A stretch of DNA of 53,768 bases from Clostridiales bacterium (GTDB lineage Bacteria > Bacillota > Clostridia > Lachnospirales > Lachnospiraceae). Both the position numbers and the translations under genes were made by a program. The notes below the pieces were generated by a model that saw only the letters and a program-made list of their open reading frames with translations, was not told the DNA's origin and ran no database searches. Shown in pieces: positions 32,226 to 40,226 of this stretch (positions are counted from its first letter, which is position 1; each line of letters begins with the position of its first letter). Where the stretch lies: positions 1 through 53,768 of the forward strand of contig JAHZHN010000014.1 of assembly GCA_019420275.1 (NCBI GenBank), in the 5' to 3' direction.

Positions 32226-33509
32226 ATGAAGAAAATAGAGCTTCCTTTTGGAAAAGGGAGAATAGAGGCACAGATACCGAAAGAAAGAATTCAGGGAATT
32301 TTGATTTCCGGTGCTCATTCTTATCATCCGGAATATAGTGAAAAAAAGCTTGTGGAAGAAGCAATGAAACATCCTATCGGCAGCAAGCGGCTAAGAGATC
32401 TTGCCAAAGAAAAGAAAAATATTGTGATGATTGCCAGTGATCACACAAGACCTGTGCCAAGTAAAGTGATTATGCCTGCCATGCTGAAGGAAATCAAGGA
32501 AGGCAGTCCGAATGCATCAATCACGGTTTTAATTGCCACAGGGTTTCACAGACCGACAACAAGGGAAGAATTAATTTATAAATTTGGTCAGGAAATTGTA
32601 GATAGGGAAGATATTCGATTTGTTGTGCATGAGAGTGGAAAAGAAGAAGATATGATTGAGATCGGAACGCTGCCATCGGGCGGAAAACTTCGGATCAATA
32701 AGATTGCTCATGAAGCAGATTTATTGATTGCAGAAGGATTTATTGAACCACATTTCTTTGCAGGATTTTCCGGTGGAAGAAAAAGTGTGCTTCCAGGCGT
32801 ATCCAGCAGGGAAACCGTAATGGCCAATCATTGTTCGGAATTTATTGCGGATGAACATTCCAGAACAGGAATTTTGGAAGGAAACCCCATTCACAAGGAT
32901 ATGGTATGGGCGGCCAAAAAGGCAAAGCTTGCATTTATTGTAAATGTGGTTTTGGATCAAGATAAGAAGGTAATCCGGGCATTTGCAGGACATTTTGATG
33001 AAGCTCACAGGGAGGGATGCAGATTTGTGGATCAGCTTTCCGGAGTGGATGCAGCACCGGCAGATATCGTAATTTCAACGAATGGAGGGTATCCTCTGGA
33101 TCAGAATATATATCAGTCCGTAAAAGGGATGACTGCGGCAGAAGCCACCTGCCGTCCGGGAGGAGTTATTATCATGGTTTCAAGCTGTATGGATGGCCAT
33201 GGCGGTCAGGAACTATATGATACTTTTGCCAATGAAAAGGATAAAGAAAAAATTATGGCCGGATTTTTGGCAACTGACCGGGATTCTACAGTGCCGGATC
33301 AATGGGAATCTCAGATTTTGTGCCGGATTTTATTGAAACATAAGGTGATTATGGTAACTCAGGCACCTCGGAAAATGGTAGAAGAGATGCAGATGGACTA
33401 TGCAGAAGATCTGTCTCAAGCAATCCAAATGGCAGATGCCTATTTGGGAAACAAAAACAGCAAAATTACGGTGATACCAGACGGAGTATCAGTGATAATA
33501 AGAAAATGA
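32226..33509 (+). CDS. larA: Nickel-pincer lactate racemase (LarA family)
   Basis: 427 aa. IASDHTRPVPS (about 68-78), ATGFHRPTTREEL with His108, EPHFFAGFSGGRKSVLPG with His176 and Lys186, and ANHCSEF with His202 correspond to the catalytic and nickel-binding His108, His174, Lys184 and His200 of Lactiplantibacillus LarA. All key residues are kept, so racemase activity on lactate or another 2-hydroxyacid is plausible. The pincer cofactor needs LarB, LarC and LarE, none of which is in this window. Context with the permease and dehydrogenase supports lactate as substrate. Confidence 0.9.
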   Translation: MKKIELPFGKGRIEAQIPKERIQGILISGAHSYHPEYSEKKLVEEAMKHPIGSKRLRDLAKEKKNIVMIASDHTRPVPSKVIMPAMLKEIKEGSPNASITVLIATGFHRPTTREELIYKFGQEIVDREDIRFVVHESGKEEDMIEIGTLPSGGKLRINKIAHEADLLIAEGFIEPHFFAGFSGGRKSVLPGVSSRETVMANHCSEFIADEHSRTGILEGNPIHKDMVWAAKKAKLAFIVNVVLDQDKKVIRAFAGHFDEAHREGCRFVDQLSGVDAAPADIVISTNGGYPLDQNIYQSVKGMTAAEATCRPGGVIIMVSSCMDGHGGQELYDTFANEKDKEKIMAGFLATDRDSTVPDQWESQILCRILLKHKVIMVTQAPRKMVEEMQMDYAEDLSQAIQMADAYLGNKNSKITVIPDGVSVIIRK

Positions 33510-33552
33510 ATCAGAAAATGCAGGCAATATCTATAGTTTCCCGCAAAACAAT

Positions 33553-33579
33553 AAGGCCCCCGGTTTTCCGGAGGGCCTT
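33553..33579. terminator. Hairpin between larA and the ABC operon
   Basis: AAGGCCCCCGG pairs with CCGGAGGGCCTT with one bulge. It lies between convergent genes and probably stops both; T-runs are short. Confidence 0.65.
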
Positions 33580-33583
33580 GTTG

Positions 33584-34462
33584 TTATGGATTTAAAATAT
33601 TTTTGATGATATCTGCATCTCCCAGATATACCATATCGGAATCAGAAAGTTTCACGTAATAATAATCTCCAGAACTGTCTTTTGACCCGATGCAAAGAGT
33701 AATAGATTTTTTCTCATTGTTGTCATCGGTATCTTTATAAGAAACTTTGACTGTAATTTGAGAGTCTTTATCCAGTCCATATTTGGAAAGAGCACTGTCA
33801 GATGCAGAGTAATTTTCACAGTCCCCAAATGTGAAAGTACCAAGACCTCCTGCAATGGAATCAATGTCATCATCGGATTTATATGTCGTTTTTTTGCCGT
33901 TTTGAGTGACTATGACCTTTGTAATATTTCCCGAACTTAAAGTTGGGAATGTATCTTTTTGGATAAAATCATCCAAAGTTGAGGAAAGACTGGTGACCAC
34001 ATCGGATGAAACTGTGTAAATGGTTGACTTATCGTCTACGGTCAGATAATAATTTTCACCGGTGGCATTTCCGATGTAAAAGGATGTCTTTGTTCCATCT
34101 TTATCTTTTACGGTGACAGTGTAAGACGGATTTTTCAGACCGTAGTCATCCAGGCCGTCGCCTTTCCCCAGTTTGCGGACAGCCTTCATCTTTTGGAAAG
34201 TCGATGCAAGGGTGTCCACAGTGTCCTGTGCAATTGGATAATTATGGTTGTCTGCATAATACCAGGTACCGTCTTCTTTTATGAACGACAGATCCTCACC
34301 ATTGTTGTAGGAGATTGAAGTGAGGGAACTCATATTTTTTACAGTGATCGTATGATCTGAATTGTCGTCCTTGCTGTTTTGATAAATCCTGAGCCCGCCG
34401 TACAGTACGAGAAGTACTGCAAGGATAAGTACAAGAATGGATAATGTTCGTTTCTGTTTCAT
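33584..34462 (-). CDS. DUF4340-domain membrane-anchored protein
   Basis: 292 aa. An N-terminal helix (about 6-27) is followed by an extracytoplasmic beta-rich domain with repeated units such as WYYADNHNYPIAQDTVDTLA, YGLKNPSYTVTVKDKDGT and SFYIGNATGENYYL, typical of DUF4340. This family accompanies Gld-like ABC transporters. The ATG at 34462 has AAGGAGGCATAT upstream and is preferred to a longer frame. It is the last gene of a four-gene minus-strand operon. Function is unknown. Confidence 0.82.
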   Translation of the reverse strand: MKQKRTLSILVLILAVLLVLYGGLRIYQNSKDDNSDHTITVKNMSSLTSISYNNGEDLSFIKEDGTWYYADNHNYPIAQDTVDTLASTFQKMKAVRKLGKGDGLDDYGLKNPSYTVTVKDKDGTKTSFYIGNATGENYYLTVDDKSTIYTVSSDVVTSLSSTLDDFIQKDTFPTLSSGNITKVIVTQNGKKTTYKSDDDIDSIAGGLGTFTFGDCENYSASDSALSKYGLDKDSQITVKVSYKDTDDNNEKKSITLCIGSKDSSGDYYYVKLSDSDMVYLGDADIIKNILNP

Positions 34463-34472
34463 ATATGCCTCC

Positions 34473-35885
34473 TTATCTTCTTCTGCGCCGGAACCATACG
34501 ATAAATCCACCAACCAGAAGACCAAGCGGGATAACAAAAATAATCAGGATGCTGAAGAATCCAGGATAAGCAATACTGTTATAGGTAACTTCCAGACTCT
34601 TGGAAGCAATGGAAATATTGTCTGCATTGTCAAGGCTGGATGTGACAGAGTTCATAAATAATGTCAGATTCTCAAGGTTTGAGAAAGAAGACGTAATCTG
34701 ATCATCGATCAGCATATTGCTTCCGTAAACTGTGAGACTGCTTTCCGTATTTTCTTTTTCACCGTCATCATTTTTGACAGTAACTGTTTGAGTTGCGGTT
34801 GCTCCTAATGTATAAGTGCCCTGTTTTTCATTGTTTTCTGTAATATCATACCCGTTTTCAGAGGTGGTCATGAAAGATTCTGTGGTGATTGAATCATCAT
34901 CAGGATCTGATAGGGTAAGACCTTTTGAATTAATCATCAGGACAGAATTAGAACTCATTCCAGATGCCATATCTCCGCTGGCAGTTACATTAGGAATCAG
35001 ATAATAATAATTCCCCTGATAGCACCGTTCTGTATCCGCAATATAGCCGTCAGATACTGTCATTCCGTAATCTTTCAGGAATCCGTAAAGATTGCTCATT
35101 GATTTATCAGTATAAGCGAGGAGGCAGATGATCTTTCCACCGTTATCCATATAATTCTGCAGTACTTTAACTTCATCATCGGTCAGGTCGCTGGTCGGGC
35201 CGTTCATGATCAGAAGATCACAGTCATCCGGAATAGAAGTAGAACTTAAAAGGTTCAGGACTTCAGAAGAAACTCTGGATTTTTCCATCAGATCGGTAAC
35301 GGAAGTAGAAAGATCCGTTTCACCGTGTCCTGTTGTGTAATAGGCTTTGTATTCTTTGGAACTTGTGACATAGTTCAGTGCACTTGTCAGCTGTCCGTCT
35401 CCGTCAAAGGAAGTGGCAGAAGTTGTCGTTCCGTAATAAGATGAAGATCCTGCAAGAATATCATCAAAAGAAACAGTTGTCTGCCGGTCCGTTTTTGCAC
35501 ACGATACAACAATGCTGTTTTCTTCTGCGTTATATTTTGTCAGAGTAGAAGGATGCAGTACAGGATCGATCCACTCCACTGAAATTTTATTAGACTGCCC
35601 GGCATATTTGCTAATGAAATTTTTAATCCGGTCGTCGGTTTCACTTTTATCAGCAAGAACATAAAGCTTTATATCATAATCGAGATTTTTTACTAGTTTT
35701 TTTGTTGTTGAAGATATCTCATAAATACTGGTATCACTGATATCAACCTGCCGGATATTATCTGGCAGCTGCCGTATCAGCAGATTTAATACAAAGATGA
35801 TTGCGATGACCACGGCAGTAACAGCGATACTGTAGGATCCTTTTTTCGTGTTTTTGGTTCGAAATAAATTTTTTAGTTTTTCCAC
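34473..35885 (-). CDS. GldG-family ABC-associated auxiliary protein
   Basis: 470 aa. The N-terminal helix (about 19-40) and C-terminal helix (about 442-463, followed by FRRRRR) flank a large extracytoplasmic region. YEISSTTKKLVKNLDYDIKLYVL (in two parts, about 55-76), YYTTGHGETDLS (about 179-190) and DLLIMNGPTSDLTDDEVKVL (about 216-235) are typical of the GldG / 'ABC-type uncharacterized transport' domain, which has a class-I glutamine-amidotransferase-like fold. It is thought to work with the adjacent permease. Substrate unknown. Confidence 0.85.
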   Translation of the reverse strand: MEKLKNLFRTKNTKKGSYSIAVTAVVIAIIFVLNLLIRQLPDNIRQVDISDTSIYEISSTTKKLVKNLDYDIKLYVLADKSETDDRIKNFISKYAGQSNKISVEWIDPVLHPSTLTKYNAEENSIVVSCAKTDRQTTVSFDDILAGSSSYYGTTTSATSFDGDGQLTSALNYVTSSKEYKAYYTTGHGETDLSTSVTDLMEKSRVSSEVLNLLSSTSIPDDCDLLIMNGPTSDLTDDEVKVLQNYMDNGGKIICLLAYTDKSMSNLYGFLKDYGMTVSDGYIADTERCYQGNYYYLIPNVTASGDMASGMSSNSVLMINSKGLTLSDPDDDSITTESFMTTSENGYDITENNEKQGTYTLGATATQTVTVKNDDGEKENTESSLTVYGSNMLIDDQITSSFSNLENLTLFMNSVTSSLDNADNISIASKSLEVTYNSIAYPGFFSILIIFVIPLGLLVGGFIVWFRRRRR

Positions 35886-35897
35886 GTTAATTTCCTC

Positions 35898-36764
35898 CTA
35901 ACTCCATCGTCTTTTCTGGAATGTCTGTATGGTCAAAAAAACAAATAGGATGATAAGGGACAGATAGTAAAACAGTCCGCTGACATCGAAAATATAATTT
36001 TGTGCAATATTGTAAAATACATCCGTTACAACGAAATTTTCTAAAACATCGATTACCAGATTTTCAAAAAGAGATGATTTTACAATGTATACAGCAATAC
36101 ATGCAATCAGACAGATGACTTCCAGAATGCCGGCAATAACAGGGTTTCGTGTAATGTAATAGATTAAAGCGCAGATCAGAGAAAAAAAGATAATCAAGAT
36201 GATCAATCCGCTGACAGCACTGGAGGGAATATAGTCAATCAGACTTCCGAGCATATACATGAAGAATAAAACCGCACATGTACTGATGGCGGCAATGACT
36301 GGACTTTCTGTTAAAGATGAAAGAAACATGCCGACTGCAATAAACAGACATCCCAGAAGGAAAAACGCAAAAATGGAAGAATAATCAACCAGAAGATAGG
36401 CGTTGCCCTGCAGTTTGATAATAAGAGGGAATAAGCAGAAAATCAGGCATGGAACTGCAAAGATTGTAATCATTGCCAGATATTTGCCCAGTACGATTTC
36501 AATCAGAGAAACCGGAGAGGTTAGAAGCAGCTGATCCGTTTTATTTTTCCGCTCTTCTGCAAAACATTTCATTGACAGAACCGGAACCGCAATCAGCATG
36601 ACAAAAATAACACCTGACAGGGCATAGGCAAAGTATGGATATCCGCTGTACAGGTTATATACCATAAAATAGACACCTCCAATGATGGTGATAAACGCAA
36701 TAAAAGCGCATCCGATCATGGATGTGAAGTAGGAGCGGAGCTCCCTTTTATAAATCGCTCTCAT
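35898..36764 (-). CDS. ABC-2 type transporter permease (GldF-like)
   Basis: 288 aa with six membrane helices. AIYKRELRSYFTSMIG (about 3-18) is the amphipathic start seen in ABC-2 permeases, and FAEERKNKTDQLLLTSPVSL (about 68-87) is the coupling loop contacting the ATPase. It overlaps the ATPase gene by four bases, so the two are co-translated, and is followed by the GldG-like gene. Confidence 0.88.
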   Translation of the reverse strand: MRAIYKRELRSYFTSMIGCAFIAFITIIGGVYFMVYNLYSGYPYFAYALSGVIFVMLIAVPVLSMKCFAEERKNKTDQLLLTSPVSLIEIVLGKYLAMITIFAVPCLIFCLFPLIIKLQGNAYLLVDYSSIFAFFLLGCLFIAVGMFLSSLTESPVIAAISTCAVLFFMYMLGSLIDYIPSSAVSGLIILIIFFSLICALIYYITRNPVIAGILEVICLIACIAVYIVKSSLFENLVIDVLENFVVTDVFYNIAQNYIFDVSGLFYYLSLIILFVFLTIQTFQKRRWS

Positions 36765-37726
36765 CTTTTAGTTTCTCCTTCCTCGTCTTTTTGACTGCTT
36801 TCTGTTAATTCAAGGAAAATATCTTCCAAAGTTGCTTTTAAAATATTGATTTTTGTGACAGGTATACGTTCTGTGGCAAAAGCAATGGAGATATCTTCGC
36901 AGACTTCCTGGGCAGACTTTGAAGTATCGACCAGAAGATCGCAGGATGCATCCTCCTGGTTTTGCCAGGTTACATTCTGAATTCCATCAATCTCGTCCAA
37001 AACAGACTGAATGGTAGCAGGGTCTGATTTGATAGTGAGTTCAATGGAATCTTTTCCATGGGATAATTCCTCTAATTCTTCTGGAGTACCGCTTCCTGCA
37101 AGCTTTCCTTTGGAAATGATTAGAACATAATCACAGATTTCCTGTACTTCTGCAAGAATATGAGAACTTAAAATGACCGTATGATCTTTCGCAAGTTTTC
37201 GAATGAGCTGCCGAATCTCGATGATTTGTTTTGGATCCAGACCGACTGTAGGCTCATCTAAGATAATGATATCAGGAAATCCCAAAACTGCGGCAGCAAG
37301 ACCGGTACGCTGTTTATAACCTTTTGAAAGATTTCGAATCAGACGATTCGAAACGTCATTCAGCTTGACAAGGGTACTGGCTTTGCGGACTTCTGCAGAA
37401 CGTTTGTCTTTTGGGATTTTCTTTAATTCTGCAACAAACTTAAGATACTCTATAACTGTCATATCCAGGTACAGAGGAGGAATTTCCGGAAGATATCCGA
37501 TAGATTTTTTTGCTTTTTCCGGCTCATCCAGGATATTATGTCCGTCAATCAGAACCTCTCCGCTGGTTGCGCTGATATAACCAGTCATAATATTCATTGT
37601 TGTTGATTTACCAGCACCGTTCGGACCAAGAAAACCGTAAATTTGTCCTTTTCCAATGGTAAATGACAAATCATCCAAAGCGAGATGTTTGCCGTATTTT
37701 TTCGTAAGATGTTGTACTTCTATCAA
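36761..37726 (-). CDS. ABC transporter ATP-binding protein (GldA-like), TTG start
   Basis: 321 aa. The Walker A is GPNGAGKSTT (about 35-44), the signature region LSKGYKQRTG (about 131-140) and Walker B IIILDEPTVGLD (about 151-162). A C-terminal domain of about 100 residues follows the ATPase fold, as in drug and lipid ABC-2 exporters. No ATG lies near the conserved N terminus (IEVQHLTKKYG). TTG at 37726 with AAAGGAGG seven bases upstream is the natural start. First gene of the operon. Confidence 0.9.
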   Translation of the reverse strand: MIEVQHLTKKYGKHLALDDLSFTIGKGQIYGFLGPNGAGKSTTMNIMTGYISATSGEVLIDGHNILDEPEKAKKSIGYLPEIPPLYLDMTVIEYLKFVAELKKIPKDKRSAEVRKASTLVKLNDVSNRLIRNLSKGYKQRTGLAAAVLGFPDIIILDEPTVGLDPKQIIEIRQLIRKLAKDHTVILSSHILAEVQEICDYVLIISKGKLAGSGTPEELEELSHGKDSIELTIKSDPATIQSVLDEIDGIQNVTWQNQEDASCDLLVDTSKSAQEVCEDISIAFATERIPVTKINILKATLEDIFLELTESSQKDEEGETKR

Positions 37727-37859
37727 TTCGCTGCCTCCTTTCAATGGCACTTCCTTAACCTTAATGGAAAAAATAAATAAAACTGTGATAAAAGTATGTT
37801 GATTTTGTGAACAGCAGAACAAAATTGCTGTGAATTTTTGAAGAAAGTAATAAAAATAG

Positions 37860-37916
37860 TTGACAAGTACAGAAAGAGGTGCTATATTGTAAGCATAAAC
37901 AGTAATGATTACTGTT
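37860..37916 (+). promoter_or_regulatory. Promoter and perfect PerR-type operator of the second rubrerythrin
   Basis: TTGACA (37860-37865), 17-bp spacer, TATATT (37883-37888). The perfect 9-1-9 palindrome AACAGTAATGATTACTGTT (37898-37916) spans about +3 to +21, the same place as in the perR and first rubrerythrin promoters. Confidence 0.75.
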
Positions 37917-37950
37917 ATTATAATAAAAGTAATGCAAAGGAGATAGAATT

Positions 37951-38493
37951 ATGAAGAAATGGGTTTGTACAGTATGTGGATATGTACATGAGGGAGAACA
38001 GCCGCCGGAGAAATGTCCAACATGTGGAGTACCAGCAGAGAAATTTAAAGAAATGTCCGGAGAAAGAGAATGGGCAGCAGAACATGTAGTAGGAGTAGCT
38101 CAGGGAGTGAGCGAGGATATCTTAGCAGACTTAAGAGCAAACTTTGAAGGAGAATGTTCAGAAGTAGGAATGTATCTTGCAATGGCAAGAGTAGCACATA
38201 GAGAAGGATATCCGGAAATCGGATTATACTGGGAAAAAGCAGCGTATGAAGAAGCAGAGCACGCAGCAAAATTCGCAGAACTGTTAGGAGAAGTAGTAAC
38301 AGACAGCACAAAGAAGAATCTGGAAATGAGAGTAGAAGCAGAAAACGGAGCAACAGCCGGAAAGTTCGACTTAGCAAAGAGAGCAAAAGAAGCGAACTTA
38401 GATGCAATCCATGACACAGTTCACGAGATGGCAAGAGACGAAGCCCGTCACGGAAAAGCCTTCGAAGGATTATTAAAGAGATACTTTGGCTAG
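37951..38493 (+). CDS. rbr: Reverse rubrerythrin, copy 2
   Basis: 180 aa, identical in protein and DNA to the copy at 29025-29567: N-terminal rubredoxin domain (Cys6, Cys9, Cys22, Cys25), then the diiron domain. It has its own near-consensus promoter and the best-conserved operator of the three, so it may be the more tightly peroxide-controlled copy. AAAGGAGATAG precedes ATG. It is monocistronic, divergent from the ABC operon. Confidence 0.95.
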   Translation: MKKWVCTVCGYVHEGEQPPEKCPTCGVPAEKFKEMSGEREWAAEHVVGVAQGVSEDILADLRANFEGECSEVGMYLAMARVAHREGYPEIGLYWEKAAYEEAEHAAKFAELLGEVVTDSTKKNLEMRVEAENGATAGKFDLAKRAKEANLDAIHDTVHEMARDEARHGKAFEGLLKRYFG

Positions 38494-38516
38494 ACTGCAG
38501 GCCATGCAGAGATAAA

Positions 38517-38566
38517 AAAGGAAGTACCCAGAGAAGAGATCTTCATCTCAGGGTGCTTCTTTTTTA
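38517..38566 (+). terminator. Terminator of rubrerythrin copy 2
   Basis: GAAGTACCC (38521-38529) pairs with GGGTGCTTC (38551-38559), followed by TTTTTT. Confidence 0.82.
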
Positions 38567-38895
38567 GATTTATTTTAGCAGTAAAAGAGGAGATAAATGA
38601 AAATATGATAAGATAGTTTTTTAGCCTGGATCATGAGAAGTATTTTAGGGTTTCAGGAGGAAAATAACAGACTTGCAAAGAATGCAAAAAGAAGCAGGAT
38701 CATGAAGCAAAGCAGCTGTCTTCCCGGGACAAAGAATTATGGCCGGATACAAGGATGCAAATTCACAGAAAGAAGAGGGAAAACCTTAAGAATACAGCAC
38801 ACAAATAAGATAAATAATATAGTACAGAATGCTCAGATAGGCTTGCATAATTTCCCATTGCTTAGTATAATATAGGAGTAATTTTACTGGTAAAC
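38567..38895. other. Intergenic region without recognised features
   Basis: About 330 bases between the rubrerythrin terminator and the acpP promoter. An 80-codon frame (38633-38875) has no good ribosome binding site and no family pattern, so I do not call it a gene. Confidence 0.5.
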
Positions 38896-38937
38896 TTGAC
38901 AATCGGTGCCAGAAGAAGTTATACTTTGATAATCAAA
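38896..38937 (+). promoter_or_regulatory. acpP promoter with FabT-like box
   Basis: TTGACA (38896-38901), then TTATAC (38919-38924) at 17 bp or TATACT at 18 bp. The perfect palindrome TTTGATAATCAAA (38925-38937) overlaps the start and resembles FabT (MarR family) operators of Firmicute fatty-acid operons. Confidence 0.68.
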
Positions 38938-38966
38938 CTAAATTGAATGTATGAAGGAGAAAGATT

Positions 38967-39200
38967 ATGTTAGAAAAGATGAAAGAAATCATTGCAGAGC
39001 AGTTAGGTGTAAGTGAAGATGAAGTTACATTGGAAGCTTCCTTCAAAGACGATCTGGACGCAGATTCTTTAGATTTATTCGAATTAGTTATGGCATTAGA
39101 AGAAGAATATGATGTTGAGATTCCATCTGATGATCTTACAGAACTGAATACTGTTGGGGATGTCATCAATTACTTAAAAGACAAGGGCGTAGAAGACTAA
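38967..39200 (+). CDS. acpP: Acyl carrier protein
   Basis: 77 aa, highly acidic. DDLDADSLDLFELVMALEEE has Ser34, the 4'-phosphopantetheine attachment site. First gene of the fatty-acid cluster. ATGAAGGAG lies upstream. It is separated from fabD by a hairpin terminator and a second FabT-like box, so it may be expressed at a higher level than the rest. Confidence 0.97.
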   Translation: MLEKMKEIIAEQLGVSEDEVTLEASFKDDLDADSLDLFELVMALEEEYDVEIPSDDLTELNTVGDVINYLKDKGVED

Positions 39201-39210
39201 GAAATTTGTA

Positions 39211-39247
39211 AAATTGACTTATAACATATGTTATAAGTCAATTTTTT
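39211..39247 (+). terminator. 34-bp perfect palindrome with T-run between acpP and fabD
   Basis: The arms 39211-39227 and 39228-39244 are perfect inverses with centre ACAT/ATGT, and six T occupy 39242-39247. As RNA it is a strong hairpin and intrinsic terminator or attenuator. As DNA it could also be a MarR-type operator. Confidence 0.72.
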
Positions 39248-39258
39248 GAAGCATATAT

Positions 39259-39271
39259 TTTGAGATTCAAA
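39259..39271. promoter_or_regulatory. Second FabT-like box ahead of fabD
   Basis: TTTGAGATTCAAA inside the longer ATTTTGA-GAT-TCAAAAT. Same TTTGA-N3-TCAAA form as the acpP site. A TATATT at 39254-39259 could be a -10, but the -35 is weak. Confidence 0.55.
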
Positions 39272-39299
39272 ATAAATGAAAATTGGCGAGGTGAGGATT

Positions 39300-40226
39300 A
39301 TGGGTAAAACCGTATTTATGTTTCCTGGACAGGGAGCACAGTATGTAGGAATGGCAAAAGATTTCTATGATTCTTTTGAATGCAGCAAAGAAATCTTTGA
39401 CAAGGCAAACGAGGTTCTTGATATTGATGTAAAGAAACTTTGTTTTGAGGAAAATGAAGATCTCAATATTACAGAATTTACACAGGCAGCGATGGTCACA
39501 GCCAGCGTAGCGATTCTTAAGAAGCTGGAAGAGATGGGTCTAAAAGCAGATATGGCAGCCGGATTAAGTCTTGGAGAATACTGTGCCTTGGTAGCAGGAA
39601 ATGTCATGAGTTTCGAGGACGCTGTAAAGGTGGTAAGGCAGAGAGGAATCCTTATGCAGGATACAGTTCCGGCAGGAGAAGGTGCTATGTCTGCTGTTCT
39701 TGGGATGAAAAAAGAAGAGATTGAAGCGGTTTTAGAAGACGCAGAAGGAATTGTCACCATCGCGAATTATAACTGCCCTGGACAGATTGTGATTTCCGGA
39801 GAGACACAGGCAGTAGCAAAGGCAGGAGAAGCTCTGAAAGAAGCAGGAGCCCGAAGAGTGATTCCGCTTAAAGTAAGCGGACCATTTCATTCTCCAATGT
39901 TAAAACCGGCAGGAGAGAAACTGCTTGATGTACTTTTGGATGTAGAGGTAAGAGATCCGGAGATTCCATATGTTTCTAATACAACGGCAGAATTTGTCAC
40001 ATCAAAAGATGATGTAAAAGAATTGCTTGGAAGACAGGTTTATTCTTCTGTCCGCTGGGAACAATCTATAGAGAAAATGATTGCGGACGGAGCAGATACA
40101 TTTATTGAAATCGGACCTGGAAAGACTTTATGCGGATTTATGCGTAAGATCGATCGAAGTGTTAAAGCAATTAATGTTGCGACAGTAGAAGATTTGGAAA
40201 AAGTAAAGGAGATCTTGGGATGTTAG
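39300..40226 (+). CDS. fabD: Malonyl-CoA--ACP transacylase
   Basis: 308 aa. FMFPGQGAQYVGM (about 5-17), the nucleophile elbow GLSLGEYCAL with Ser90, and VSGPFHSPML with the catalytic His (about 198). It loads malonyl groups onto ACP. An in-frame ATG at 39276 exists, but GAGGTGAGG before 39300 decides the start. It overlaps fabG by seven bases. Confidence 0.96.
   Translation: MGKTVFMFPGQGAQYVGMAKDFYDSFECSKEIFDKANEVLDIDVKKLCFEENEDLNITEFTQAAMVTASVAILKKLEEMGLKADMAAGLSLGEYCALVAGNVMSFEDAVKVVRQRGILMQDTVPAGEGAMSAVLGMKKEEIEAVLEDAEGIVTIANYNCPGQIVISGETQAVAKAGEALKEAGARRVIPLKVSGPFHSPMLKPAGEKLLDVLLDVEVRDPEIPYVSNTTAEFVTSKDDVKELLGRQVYSSVRWEQSIEKMIADGADTFIEIGPGKTLCGFMRKIDRSVKAINVATVEDLEKVKEILGC

Larger units (their letters stand above)
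37951..38566 (+). repeat. Direct repeat, copy 2 (rubrerythrin gene plus terminator)
   Basis: Same orientation as 29025-29650, starts 8,926 bp apart. Identity is complete in the gene; the terminator differs by a few substitutions and a short deletion. Confidence 0.9.

Noticed and set aside
31646..32338. 230-codon frame within lctP and larA
   Set aside because: Overlaps two well-supported genes in a different frame and has no recognisable domain.
38633..38875. 80-codon frame upstream of acpP
   Set aside because: No convincing ribosome binding site, no family pattern and atypical composition.
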